From NCBI GenBank assembly GCA_964514655.1, contig CAZEQY010000012.1:34337-98336 (forward strand): DNA of 64,000 nt, in the 5' to 3' direction. The stretch comes from SZAS-7 sp964514655 (GTDB taxonomy: Bacteria; Chlamydiota; Chlamydiia; Chlamydiales; FEN-1388). This document shows positions 49,160 to 57,152 of the stretch, piece after piece. Position 1 is the first letter of the stretch, and the number at the start of each line of letters is the position of its first letter. The notes beneath the pieces are model-generated. The model had not been told where the DNA came from. It was given only the letters and a program-made list of their open reading frames with translations, and searched no databases. The translations under genes were made by a program, and so were the position numbers.

Positions 49160-49232
49160 GGGCGTATAGCTCAGTTGGTAGAGCACCTGTCTTACACACA
49201 GGCGGTCATAGGTTCGAGCCCTGTTGCGCCCA
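49160..49232 (+). tRNA. tRNA-Val (TAC)
   Basis: 73 nt with acceptor stem GGGCGTA/TGCGCCC, D arm TAGCTCAGTTGGTAGAGCA, anticodon arm CCTGT-CTTACAC-ACAGG (anticodon TAC) and T arm ATAGGTTCGAGCCCTGT. CCA is not encoded. A hairpin AACGTCA/TGACGTT precedes it. Confidence 0.96.
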
Positions 49233-49236
49233 AACT

Positions 49237-49310
49237 GCGGGAGTAGTTCAATTGGTTAGAGCACCGCCCTGTCACGGCGGAAGTTGCGGGTTCGAGCCCC
49301 GTCTCCCGCG
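49237..49310 (+). tRNA. tRNA-Asp (GTC)
   Basis: 74 nt, 4 bp after tRNA-Val. Acceptor stem GCGGGAG/CTCCCGC, anticodon arm CCGCC-CTGTCAC-GGCGG (GTC), T arm TGCGGGTTCGAGCCCCGT. The Val-Asp pair is probably one transcript, followed by yitT. Confidence 0.96.
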
Positions 49311-49334
49311 TTTTGTTTATCGCAAAATAGAGAG

Positions 49335-50270
49335 ATGGCTATCGAGCAGCATTCCCAAGAGCAAACAAAGTTCGCATCAACATACATAATCTCTTATCTC
49401 AAGATGTTTCTAGGAGCCTTTATTGCAGCATTTGCAATTAAGGTCTTTTTTTTGCCAAACAACCTCATTGACGGTGGCACTGTTGGTCTTGCGATGATAG
49501 CTGCCCGCGCATTTGGCAACGATCTCCTCCCACTCTTTTTGCTTATCTTTAACCTACCTTTCATCGTTTTAGCCTATCGCCATCTTGGAAAGAGCTTTGT
49601 TATACAGATTATTACAGCCATACTTTCGTTTGCCTTTTTCCTCTTTATCATGCCTCATATTATCGCGACACCCTTTGTGGGCGACTACCTTGAAGTTGTG
49701 GTAATTGGCGGTGCTATTCTTGGCGTTGGCATTGGCATCATCATTCGCGGTGGTGCGTGCGTTGACGGCACCGAAATTTTGGGCATTATCATCAACCGCA
49801 AGCAAGGCTTTACGGTTGGTCAGACAGTGTTTTTGTGCAACATATTGGTGTTTGGAACAGCAGGACTTGTCTTTCAAGACTGGCACCCACCGCTACTATC
49901 GCTTATTGCCTACATCGTCGTTGTCAAAATTATGGACACAGTGATCGTAGGTCTTGACGAAACAAAGTCTGTATTAGTTATCTCATCAAAATATAACGAA
50001 ATTGCCCAAGCTGTTATGCACGAGATGGGTCTTGGCCTCACAATCATGTATGGCCGCGGCGGCTTTTCAGGTGCATCTACAGAAATTCTCTACATCATCA
50101 TCGAGCGTCTTCAGCTTGCAGACCTTAAAAACCTCATCTATAGCATAGACCACGATGCCTTTATAGCCATCGAAAACCTGCACGAAGTCTCTTCTGGCAA
50201 ACAGGGTCCTATGGCCTTTCGCAAAAAGAAAAATATTCATATGCTTGCTCGCAAGGTTTTGGGGAAATAG
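49335..50270 (+). CDS. YitT-family membrane protein (DUF161/DUF2179)
   Basis: About 311 aa from the ATG at 49335, just past the tRNA-Asp; a longer frame would run into the tRNA. It has five to six transmembrane helices (LGAFIAAFAIKVFFLPNN; LLPLFLLIFNLPFIVLAY; VIQIITAILSFAFFLFIMP; VVVIGGAILGVGIGIIIRGGACVDGTEIL) and a cytosolic C-terminal domain (SVLVISSKYNEIAQAVMHEMGLGLTIMYGRGGFSG) typical of the family. Transport of a small solute is suspected for YitT, but the substrate is not established. It converges with ubiX. Confidence 0.88.
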   Translation: MAIEQHSQEQTKFASTYIISYLKMFLGAFIAAFAIKVFFLPNNLIDGGTVGLAMIAARAFGNDLLPLFLLIFNLPFIVLAYRHLGKSFVIQIITAILSFAFFLFIMPHIIATPFVGDYLEVVVIGGAILGVGIGIIIRGGACVDGTEILGIIINRKQGFTVGQTVFLCNILVFGTAGLVFQDWHPPLLSLIAYIVVVKIMDTVIVGLDETKSVLVISSKYNEIAQAVMHEMGLGLTIMYGRGGFSGASTEILYIIIERLQLADLKNLIYSIDHDAFIAIENLHEVSSGKQGPMAFRKKKNIHMLARKVLGK

Positions 50271-50284
50271 CCAAAGAGTAAGAA

Positions 50285-50869
50285 TTAACAGCCCCAGCGA
50301 GGGGCGCCGATGTCTACACCCAGCTGATCAAGGATTCTACTCACAAGAAAATGTTCCATCTCTTCCATTGATGTTGGGTTCATATACCAAGCAGGCTCGG
50401 GTGGGAAGATGCAAGCGCCCATGCGGGCAAGTTTAAGCATATTTTCAAGGTGTATTTCGTGAAGGGGCGCTTCTCGTACAACTAAAACAAGCTTGCGCCT
50501 TTCTTTTAGCGTCACGTCAGCAGCTCGCCTTAGTAGATTGTCAGAGACACCCGTAGCTATAGCCCCGAGCGTTGCCATGCTGCAGGGAATAACTAAGCAG
50601 CCATCATGTTTGAATGAACCACTTGCAATAGGAGCGTTAAAGTCCTGTATCTGGTGCAGGCGTATGTAGCTTCGGCTTTCTTCAGGGATATTCTCAATAA
50701 ATTTTTGTGGGCTCGCAAAAGAATCTCCCATCTCCTGTAGTACGGAGCTTATGGAATCGCGGCTAAAGACAAGCTCCACATTATGTTTGAGCTTTGTTAG
50801 CTCCTTAACAGCGATAAAACCAAGCCGCGCGCCGGAAGCGCCCGTTATACCTACAATAAAACGTGACAT
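50285..50869 (-). CDS. ubiX: Flavin prenyltransferase UbiX
   Basis: A 194-aa enzyme that makes prenylated FMN, the cofactor of UbiD-type decarboxylases. The motifs are VGITGASGARLGFIAVKEL, VFSRDSI, the IPCSMATLGAIATGVSDNLLRRAADVTLKERRKLVLVVREAPLH box and MGACIFPPEPAWY. In chlamydiae it belongs to quinone synthesis, which is probably the futalosine menaquinone route, where the late decarboxylation needs UbiX/UbiD-like proteins. It overlaps the ubiA-type gene by 19 bp. Confidence 0.95.
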   Translation of the reverse strand: MSRFIVGITGASGARLGFIAVKELTKLKHNVELVFSRDSISSVLQEMGDSFASPQKFIENIPEESRSYIRLHQIQDFNAPIASGSFKHDGCLVIPCSMATLGAIATGVSDNLLRRAADVTLKERRKLVLVVREAPLHEIHLENMLKLARMGACIFPPEPAWYMNPTSMEEMEHFLVSRILDQLGVDIGAPRWGC

Positions 50870-51720
50870 ACAACCGCGCTACAGGTGGAGATGAGTATAA
50901 TTATGCCAGAGAGCGCATTCATGCGCCAAAAGGCCGCCATATGCGAAATATGGCCACATAAAAGCAGCATATAGCTAAAGCTAAACATGCAAGCTACGCT
51001 AAAGGCGCCAACAAGGAGAATTGTCGATCCAAGTAAGAGGCTTTCTAAGACAAGGCAAATAACGCTTGCTACATGCATAAAAGCTGCTAAACTATGAGCC
51101 TGCTTTATGCCAAGCATGCTCGGAATGCTATATAGGCCCATTTTTTGGTCAAATTCAATGTCCTGGCAAGCATAGATAATATCAGTGCCTGCTATGGAAA
51201 AGAAAAAAGCGCCTCCATAAAGCAGTGGAATTACGCTAAATTCCCCTGTCAAGGCCATCCAAGCAGCAAGAGGCGCAAAAAAGTAGATGGACCCAAGAAC
51301 AAGGTGAGATAAGGCCGTAATGCGCTTTGTGAGCGAATAGATGATAATTATTACCCCCATCAAAAGAGATAATAGGCCTGAGTGGATATTTATTGCCCAG
51401 CTAGCAGCAAAAAATAGGGCTAAAAAGACAATAGCTAAAATAAGGCACGCTACCGGAGATATTTCTCCAAGGGGCAAGGGGCGGTCTTTTGTGCGTGGAT
51501 TTTTTGCATCAAATGCCCGATCAAAATAGCCATTAAAGCACATCCCAGAAAAACGCGCAGACACAAAAGCAAAAAAGAGAAGCAGCCAAATATTGGGACG
51601 AAAAACGGGCATATCCTTTTGTAGATAAGGCAATAGAGCACTTGCCACAAGCCAGGTAACACCAAATAGCGTCTGTTTAATCAGGAGAAGTCTTTGCAAT
51701 ACGCCTAAGTTCATAGCCAT
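50851..51720 (-). CDS. ubiA: UbiA-family prenyltransferase (quinone side-chain)
   Basis: A 289-aa membrane enzyme with about nine helices. The two aspartate-rich motifs for Mg-prenyl diphosphate are NGYFDRAFDAKNPRTKDR and DIIYACQDIEFDQKMGLYS. It attaches a polyprenyl chain to an aromatic ring; in chlamydiae this is expected to be a menaquinone precursor (MqnP-like) rather than 4-hydroxybenzoate. It is the first gene of the ubiA-ubiX pair. A 96-bp gap separates it from the divergent LOG gene. Confidence 0.92.
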   Translation of the reverse strand: MAMNLGVLQRLLLIKQTLFGVTWLVASALLPYLQKDMPVFRPNIWLLLFFAFVSARFSGMCFNGYFDRAFDAKNPRTKDRPLPLGEISPVACLILAIVFLALFFAASWAINIHSGLLSLLMGVIIIIYSLTKRITALSHLVLGSIYFFAPLAAWMALTGEFSVIPLLYGGAFFFSIAGTDIIYACQDIEFDQKMGLYSIPSMLGIKQAHSLAAFMHVASVICLVLESLLLGSTILLVGAFSVACMFSFSYMLLLCGHISHMAAFWRMNALSGIIILISTCSAVVCHVLL

Positions 51721-51816
51721 GCATCATAAAGCCTTACACCCTGTAAAATCTAGAAAAAAATCTAGCAAAATAATTTCTACATACATATGGTCCAAATCAA
51801 ATAGCAAAGGTACATT

Positions 51817-52518
51817 ATGAGCAATATTATGCCGGAGTTTACTCATCCGGGGGATATCACACCAGCCCAGCACGATTCTTGGAGACTTTTTCGTATTATC
51901 TCTGAGTTTGTAGAAGGCTTTGAAACACTCTCCTCCATAGGGCCATCAGTCTCCATATTTGGCTCTGCACGTCTTAAGCAGTCTAGTCCCTACTACCAAA
52001 TTGCTGTTGATGTCTCTTACAAGATCGCAAAAAAAGGCTTTAGCATTATCACAGGCGCGGGCCTTAGCCTTATGGAAGCGGCAAACAGGGGCGCGCAAAA
52101 GGCCCAAGGTAGATCCTGCGGCCTCGTTATTGACCTGCCATTTGAATCTGAGCCTAATGAATTTATCGATCCTAAGCTCAAAATTCGCTTTCGCTACTTC
52201 TTTGTACGAAAAGTAATGTTTGTGCGCTATGCGCAGGGGTTTGTCTTTTTGCCAGGAGGCTACGGCACACTCGATGAGATGTTTGAGACCCTCACCCTCA
52301 TTCAAACAAAAAAAATTCAACCGGTTCCAATTTATTTGATTGGCACAACATTCTGGAAAGGTCTTTTTGGCTGGGTTAGGGAAACGCTTCTTGCTCAAAA
52401 GTGCATCGACAAAAGCGACCTAGACCTCTTTGTTATTACAGATGACCTTGACGAAGTAGCTACAGGGCTTGAACGTGCCTATCGCGACCGCCTTAAACTC
52501 AAAGAGCCTGAGATCTAA
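51817..52518 (+). CDS. LOG-family (TIGR00730-type) Rossmann protein
   Basis: A 233-aa protein. The family motif PGGYGTLDEMFETLT and the nucleotide-type SIFGSARLKQ and ITGAGLSLMEAANRGA identify the lysine-decarboxylase-like/LOG superfamily, whose studied members are nucleoside-5'-monophosphate phosphoribohydrolases (cytokinin activation in plants, pyrimidine/purine nucleotide nucleosidases in bacteria). The protein is soluble. The 3' end overlaps nifS by 20 bp. Confidence 0.92.
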   Translation: MSNIMPEFTHPGDITPAQHDSWRLFRIISEFVEGFETLSSIGPSVSIFGSARLKQSSPYYQIAVDVSYKIAKKGFSIITGAGLSLMEAANRGAQKAQGRSCGLVIDLPFESEPNEFIDPKLKIRFRYFFVRKVMFVRYAQGFVFLPGGYGTLDEMFETLTLIQTKKIQPVPIYLIGTTFWKGLFGWVRETLLAQKCIDKSDLDLFVITDDLDEVATGLERAYRDRLKLKEPEI

Positions 52519-53593
52519 AATAGCCCTTTATTACGTGTAGCGCTTGATCTATCTCCTCTAAAGTAGTAAAGCGACTAAGCGAAAATCGAATTGATGAAAG
52601 GGCATCATCGCGAGATAGCCCCATATTAAGAAGAATTCTAGATGGTTCAATGCTACCTGATGAACAGGCTGAGCCTAAACTTGCTAAAACGCCATTGAGG
52701 TCTAAATACATCAGTAACGCCTCTCCATCAATGCCTCTAAAACATATGTTAGATGTATTAGCAATGCGTGGGCCTTTGCCATTAATTTCGGCCTTTGGAT
52801 AGATCTTCAGCACTTCGCGCTCAAAATAGTCTCTAAGCTCTCGTACAGTACCGATAAATGTATCAAGCTCCTTGTCAATAAACGAAGCAGCTTCTGCCAT
52901 CGCTACTATACCGGCAAGATTTTCTGTGCCTGCCCGCATGCCATGTTCCTGATGCCCTCCCTTAATGAGAGGCGTCACCTTATATCCTTTACGGATGATA
53001 GCAAAGCCTGTGCCCTTTGGTGCGTAAAATTTGTGGCCACTATAGGCCGCACAGGTGATTCCCGGATGAAGCGTAAATGGAGCCTTTCCATAGTGGGCAA
53101 CAGCATCTACAATAAGGGGTATCCCCTTTCGTAGGGCAATATCTGCCATAGCATCGATATCAGTAATAGCGCCAGTTTCATTATTTGCTGACATAAGCAC
53201 TATAAGACGCGTCGTATCACGTATTGCAGCTTCTAGCGCTTCAGGCGTTGGGGCGCCTTCTATCCCTACTGGCAAGTAAGTAACATCAGAGCCTTGTAGC
53301 GCGTTATACACGGCACTATGCTCTACATCACTAGTAACAATGTGACCAGGTGTTTTAAGCATCATATTTAGCGCTTCAGTAGCACAAGAAGTAAATACAA
53401 CTTCCGATGATCTCACGCCAAAGATGTTTGCTATTTTGTCGCGTGCTGTTACAAGATATGCCTTTGCCTCTTGGCCATAGCTATGGACACTTGATGGATT
53501 GCCAAAGGATGTAAAGGTTAGTTTTGTGTAAAGGTCAAGTAGGCGCGGATCTACGGGAGTTGTAGCGTTATTGTCGAGATAGATCCTTTTCAT
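52499..53593 (-). CDS. nifS: Cysteine desulfurase (NifS/IscS family)
   Basis: About 364 aa from the ATG at 53593 (GAGG upstream; six codons are skipped). A PLP enzyme that removes sulfur from cysteine for iron-sulfur cluster assembly. Motifs: YLDNNATTPVD, the PLP-lysine region SGHKFYAPKGTGFAIIRKG and the active-site Cys loop SLGSACSSGSIEPSRIL. It overlaps the PP2C gene by 26 bp; a nifS-PP2C pair is found in other chlamydiae. Confidence 0.95.
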   Translation of the reverse strand: MKRIYLDNNATTPVDPRLLDLYTKLTFTSFGNPSSVHSYGQEAKAYLVTARDKIANIFGVRSSEVVFTSCATEALNMMLKTPGHIVTSDVEHSAVYNALQGSDVTYLPVGIEGAPTPEALEAAIRDTTRLIVLMSANNETGAITDIDAMADIALRKGIPLIVDAVAHYGKAPFTLHPGITCAAYSGHKFYAPKGTGFAIIRKGYKVTPLIKGGHQEHGMRAGTENLAGIVAMAEAASFIDKELDTFIGTVRELRDYFEREVLKIYPKAEINGKGPRIANTSNICFRGIDGEALLMYLDLNGVLASLGSACSSGSIEPSRILLNMGLSRDDALSSIRFSLSRFTTLEEIDQALHVIKGYFRSQAL

Positions 53594-54347
53594 GTAGTTC
53601 TTTAACCTCAATACATACGGCGGTGATATTGTCGTGCCCGCCCTTACGTTTTGCCGCGCTAATGAGGCTTCGCACCTTTTCTTCTACTGTTAATGGCTGC
53701 ATAAGCAGCTCTTTGATCTCATCATCTGTCACAAGGTCTGTCAAGCCATCTGAGCAAAGAAGGTAGAGATCCCTGCATTCTACCTTTGCCACTTCTATCG
53801 TTGGCTCCACAAAGGGTTCTGTCCCTATTGCGCGAGTGATGATTTTTTTTACATGCGCATCTTCTTGTTGCCAAGAAGATATTTTACCGGTGCTTTGCAG
53901 CACGCGCTCAAGCGAATGATCGTGCGTCATCTGCTCTAAGCTACCAGCCCTAAGCCGATAAATGCGAGAGTCCCCCACATGGGCCATGACGCATGAGGCA
54001 TCGTGAAAGTATAACGAAACAAAGGTAGTTCCCATGCCCCGCAAGAGCTCGTGGGTCTGGCTCAGCTTGTAGACAAAATGATTTGCCTCTACAAGACCAA
54101 GGCGAACAAGCTCTTTAACTTCTTCACAGCTTCTCGTTTCTACCTGATCTTTTTCAAAAATTTTTCTAAGATAGGTAAGCAAAAAGAGGCTCGTCTCCCG
54201 CGCTGCTACTTCCCCTGCCTGATGCCCACCCATTCCATCTGCCAACACGTAGAGATGATACTGGGGTAGGCTTCCCCAGACGTCTTCGTTATTTTTACGA
54301 ACAAGCCCAGTATCCGATAGTCCATATGAGATAATTTGCATAGGCAT
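53568..54347 (-). CDS. PP2C-type Ser/Thr protein phosphatase
   Basis: About 259 aa. Motifs: GLSDTGLVRKNNEDVWG, LYVLADGMGGHQAGEVAA (metal Asp and Gly), VMAHVGDSRIYRLR, LLCSDGLTDLVTDDEI and GGHDNITAV. It reverses Ser/Thr phosphorylation in the cytosol and is the natural opponent of Pkn-type kinases; chlamydial Cpp1 is the known relative. Alternative ATGs at 54374, 54362, 54347 and 54341 exist; I chose MPMQIISYGLS by the expected family start. Part of the five-gene operon ending in nifS. Confidence 0.93.
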   Translation of the reverse strand: MPMQIISYGLSDTGLVRKNNEDVWGSLPQYHLYVLADGMGGHQAGEVAARETSLFLLTYLRKIFEKDQVETRSCEEVKELVRLGLVEANHFVYKLSQTHELLRGMGTTFVSLYFHDASCVMAHVGDSRIYRLRAGSLEQMTHDHSLERVLQSTGKISSWQQEDAHVKKIITRAIGTEPFVEPTIEVAKVECRDLYLLCSDGLTDLVTDDEIKELLMQPLTVEEKVRSLISAAKRKGGHDNITAVCIEVKELHEKDLSRQ

Positions 54348-54394
54348 TAGGCGAAGCACCATAGCAGTCGTCAACTATACCATATTAATATATT

Positions 54395-55579
54395 TTATTT
54401 CTCTACCTTTTCAGGCGAGGCGATTAAACTTGCAAAAAGCACTAAACCAGAAGCCTTTTCTCTAATTAACACATAAAATGGCTTGTCACAGCGAACTATA
54501 ACCGGCGGCTTGCTTGGCACGAGTGCCGATTTTGTCATCATAACAACTGCCGTTGCTGCAGCGGCCTCAATGCCAGCTTCATCAAGCATCAAAAAGGCAG
54601 CATGCAAAACATCGCTTATCATGAGGTCATTCTTTGGGCTAATTGCCGTAAAGTCTGCCGCCTGAGTAAAAGCTTGCTGAATCCCTAACGCTTGTAAAGG
54701 CTTCTTCACACTCAAGCGCTCGCGTATTTGGCACTTTGGCACAAAGAGCTGTACGTATTCGTAGTTTTGCTGTTTATCCCATGAGGCAACAAGATCTTGC
54801 GAAAGCTGAACACTGTTTACGTCTTGAGGCAGCACAAAAACAACTTCGAGCCTTGCATCTTGAGGATCTTTTTGCACGAGGTCGCGATAGACAACCTGTA
54901 CCTTATCATCTTGATAAAGGCGCATATTCTCCGTTTTTTGCATAAGAGCAATTGTCTTATCTTGACCGCTCAATGTCTTAAATGGGGCATCTTGAGTCAT
55001 CTTTGCTTCAAATGGACTTGTCCATGCAGCTTTAATATAGATGGAGCTCAAAAGCACAAGCCTTGTTGCAGGAGTTACATTAGCAGGCTCTAATAGCGAA
55101 GTGATTCTCCCCTTCGTCATCTTGCTTGCCCAGTCGTTAATGCTCTTGCAAGCCTCTTGGGGCTCTTTTATGAAGTTTACCTCAAAAACATCTGCCTGAA
55201 GGCCATCTTTCACTGTCTGCAGATACGAGTCTGTAGGCAAAAAGGTGCGATCTACGGCAACAGCTTTTGCGTTGATGGCGGCATTTCCAAGCGACTTCTC
55301 ATACTTCATTATAGTATCAGTGAGCGCCTGATCAGTCATCATCGGTAGATGAAGCGCTGATCCAATTTCAGTTTTTGTGGCATTTTCAGCACCAAAATAG
55401 GCAAGCTGAAGTGCGCTTGATATGTTATAGGGAGAGATGCAGATATTGGCGTCTTTCTTGCCAAGAGCACGAAGCATGTCAAAGGTAAAGGCATTTTGCC
55501 CATCAGTATAGCTAGAATCGGCAAAGCTCTTTGTCGCAAAAAGGCACAAAAAACTACAGGCAAGCACAGAAACTCTCAT
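54395..55579 (-). CDS. Secreted serpin (serine protease inhibitor)
   Basis: A 394-aa protein with a signal peptide (SVLACSFLCLFATKSFA) and a full-length serpin fold: NICISPYNISSALQLAYFGAENATKTEI, TRLVLLSSIYIKAAWTSPF, VFVLPQDVN, VQLFVPKCQI and CDKPFYVLIREKASGLVLFASLIASP. The reactive-loop hinge EAGIEAAAATAV has the small residues needed for loop insertion, so it should be inhibitory. Counting from the hinge, P1-P1' is Lys350-Ser351, which predicts trypsin-like targets. It could protect the cell or act on host proteases. It follows the CPBP protease gene after 10 bp. Confidence 0.93.
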   Translation of the reverse strand: MRVSVLACSFLCLFATKSFADSSYTDGQNAFTFDMLRALGKKDANICISPYNISSALQLAYFGAENATKTEIGSALHLPMMTDQALTDTIMKYEKSLGNAAINAKAVAVDRTFLPTDSYLQTVKDGLQADVFEVNFIKEPQEACKSINDWASKMTKGRITSLLEPANVTPATRLVLLSSIYIKAAWTSPFEAKMTQDAPFKTLSGQDKTIALMQKTENMRLYQDDKVQVVYRDLVQKDPQDARLEVVFVLPQDVNSVQLSQDLVASWDKQQNYEYVQLFVPKCQIRERLSVKKPLQALGIQQAFTQAADFTAISPKNDLMISDVLHAAFLMLDEAGIEAAAATAVVMMTKSALVPSKPPVIVRCDKPFYVLIREKASGLVLFASLIASPEKVEK

Positions 55580-55589
55580 AAGATTTCCC

Positions 55590-56432
55590 CTATTTTATTA
55601 CGTAGAACATTATAAAAATTGTAAGCGCATTGAACGAAGCGTGCATAGCAATCGGAGTCCATAAAGAGCGCTCTCGCATGTAGAACAGCCCTATAAAGTA
55701 GGAATACATAAACAGCCCAACCATAAGCTCAATGTTTGTAGAGCCTTGTAAGGGCGAATAGTGAAAAAGCGCAAAGAGTATAGAAGTAATGATAATCGAA
55801 AGTTTTGGCCCGCAAAAGTTACCAAGGTAGTTCTGCAAAAGTCCGCGAAAGAGAAATTCCTCCACAATAGGCACTATAGCTACTATACAAAAAGCAAAGC
55901 TCCAAAACAGCCATGGATAGCTCTGAATAGCTTTAAGCTGAGATAATGCTACCTGTTCATGTACAGGCTCTTTGCCAAACCAGTCTACAGCAAGATGAAT
56001 GCCCTGCACCACCGTCATCACAATGGGATAGGCAATCACACAATACAAAATACCCTTTAGAAATGCTTTAAAGACATTATTACCCCAAATGCGCTCGCGA
56101 ACGGCATCTGGATGTATACGGCTAAAGCCAACAAGCAAAATAAGAGTAACAACTATCGCCACAAGCTGAGAGAAATTATCGCTTTCAGCAACAGAAAACG
56201 AAGAGTAGCCATGTGTGTCCATGTACTGTATAAGCTTTGTCACCCACGCAGGCACAAACCCGCAAGAAAACACAAAGAGCAAAAAGCCAATAAGCAGGCT
56301 CATAAGGGTTAGCTTTTGGCCTTCAGCACTACTTACAGAAGGCACCTCTAGCAGCTTCCACTTTGCAATAATACCGATCATACATATTGCAAGGGCAAAT
56401 AACGCAACAAAGAGTACAGCAGGATCTGTCAT
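55590..56432 (-). CDS. CPBP-family intramembrane metalloprotease
   Basis: A 280-aa protein with about seven helices and the CPBP/Abi (CAAX-protease-like) catalytic motifs EEFLFRGLLQNYL (EExxxR), FALFHYSPLQG (FxxxH) and HASFNALTIF (HxxxN). Bacterial CPBP proteins process membrane or small peptide substrates. GAGGG precedes the start. It lies 10 bp after the lipoprotein gene and 10 bp before the serpin gene. Confidence 0.88.
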   Translation of the reverse strand: MTDPAVLFVALFALAICMIGIIAKWKLLEVPSVSSAEGQKLTLMSLLIGFLLFVFSCGFVPAWVTKLIQYMDTHGYSSFSVAESDNFSQLVAIVVTLILLVGFSRIHPDAVRERIWGNNVFKAFLKGILYCVIAYPIVMTVVQGIHLAVDWFGKEPVHEQVALSQLKAIQSYPWLFWSFAFCIVAIVPIVEEFLFRGLLQNYLGNFCGPKLSIIITSILFALFHYSPLQGSTNIELMVGLFMYSYFIGLFYMRERSLWTPIAMHASFNALTIFIMFYVIK

Positions 56433-56442
56433 GTTAACCCTC

Positions 56443-57081
56443 TTATTTTTTGATGCAAACGGTTTCTTCGATCTTATTTGCTAAGTCTCTAGCAAGGCGC
56501 GAACGTACAAGTTCTAAAGCCTGCATATTGCCTTTTTCAGCTTGTTCTAGCACTTCGTCGGTGATCATATGATTGCTCTTTACAAGTTCCATACGAGCAA
56601 TTCTAGGCTCTTTGCCTTTAAGGTCAACAATTTCAAGACGCATAGCGATCATAAGCACTTTTGCTGTGTCGTGATCTATGTCAGCAGGATAAAGAGGCTT
56701 GATTGTACCGCGCTTATAGGGAACTACCTGACAATCGACTGTGTCTAGCACAACGACAAAATCGCTTCCTTTAAAGCGAGAAAACATCTTGAGGTCTTTT
56801 GTGTCAGCAAGTTCTTTTGCACTTGCACTACCAAGATCGCGTCTCATTTCAGCAATTGGTGGGCTATATGTTTTTCCTGTTCGCTTTAAGCGATTGCGAA
56901 CGGCCTTTGTAAGCTCTTCGGAAAAGCCTTTTAGAAGGGGGTTATGTGTATCGTCAACAACAGGAAGAAGAGTAAATGACGGTTTTTTTGTACCGTTATC
57001 GTGGTAGGGAAAAAAGTCTGCATAGCGAGACTGGCAGGCTGACACTGCACACATGACAGCAATAAGCAAAGCTTTGTACAT
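56443..57081 (-). CDS. Lipoprotein of unknown function
   Basis: 212 aa from the ATG at 57081 (AAGGAG upstream; the longer frame is rejected). The signal ALLIAVMCAVSAC has a lipobox VSAC. The mature domain (ELTKAVRNRLKRTG; FVVVLDTVDCQVVPYKR; AMRLEIVDLKGKEPRIARMELVKSNHMIT) resembles periplasmic outer-membrane-associated lipoproteins with an alpha/beta fold. It is first in the operon lipoprotein-CPBP-serpin-PP2C-nifS and shares a 71-bp promoter region with the divergent asparagine-synthetase-like gene. Confidence 0.75.
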   Translation of the reverse strand: MYKALLIAVMCAVSACQSRYADFFPYHDNGTKKPSFTLLPVVDDTHNPLLKGFSEELTKAVRNRLKRTGKTYSPPIAEMRRDLGSASAKELADTKDLKMFSRFKGSDFVVVLDTVDCQVVPYKRGTIKPLYPADIDHDTAKVLMIAMRLEIVDLKGKEPRIARMELVKSNHMITDEVLEQAEKGNMQALELVRSRLARDLANKIEETVCIKK

Positions 57082-57152
57082 AGAACGCTCCTTCAACAAA
57101 AATAAACAGAGAAACAATACCAAAAATTCCCCTTTATGGTAACAAGAATAAT

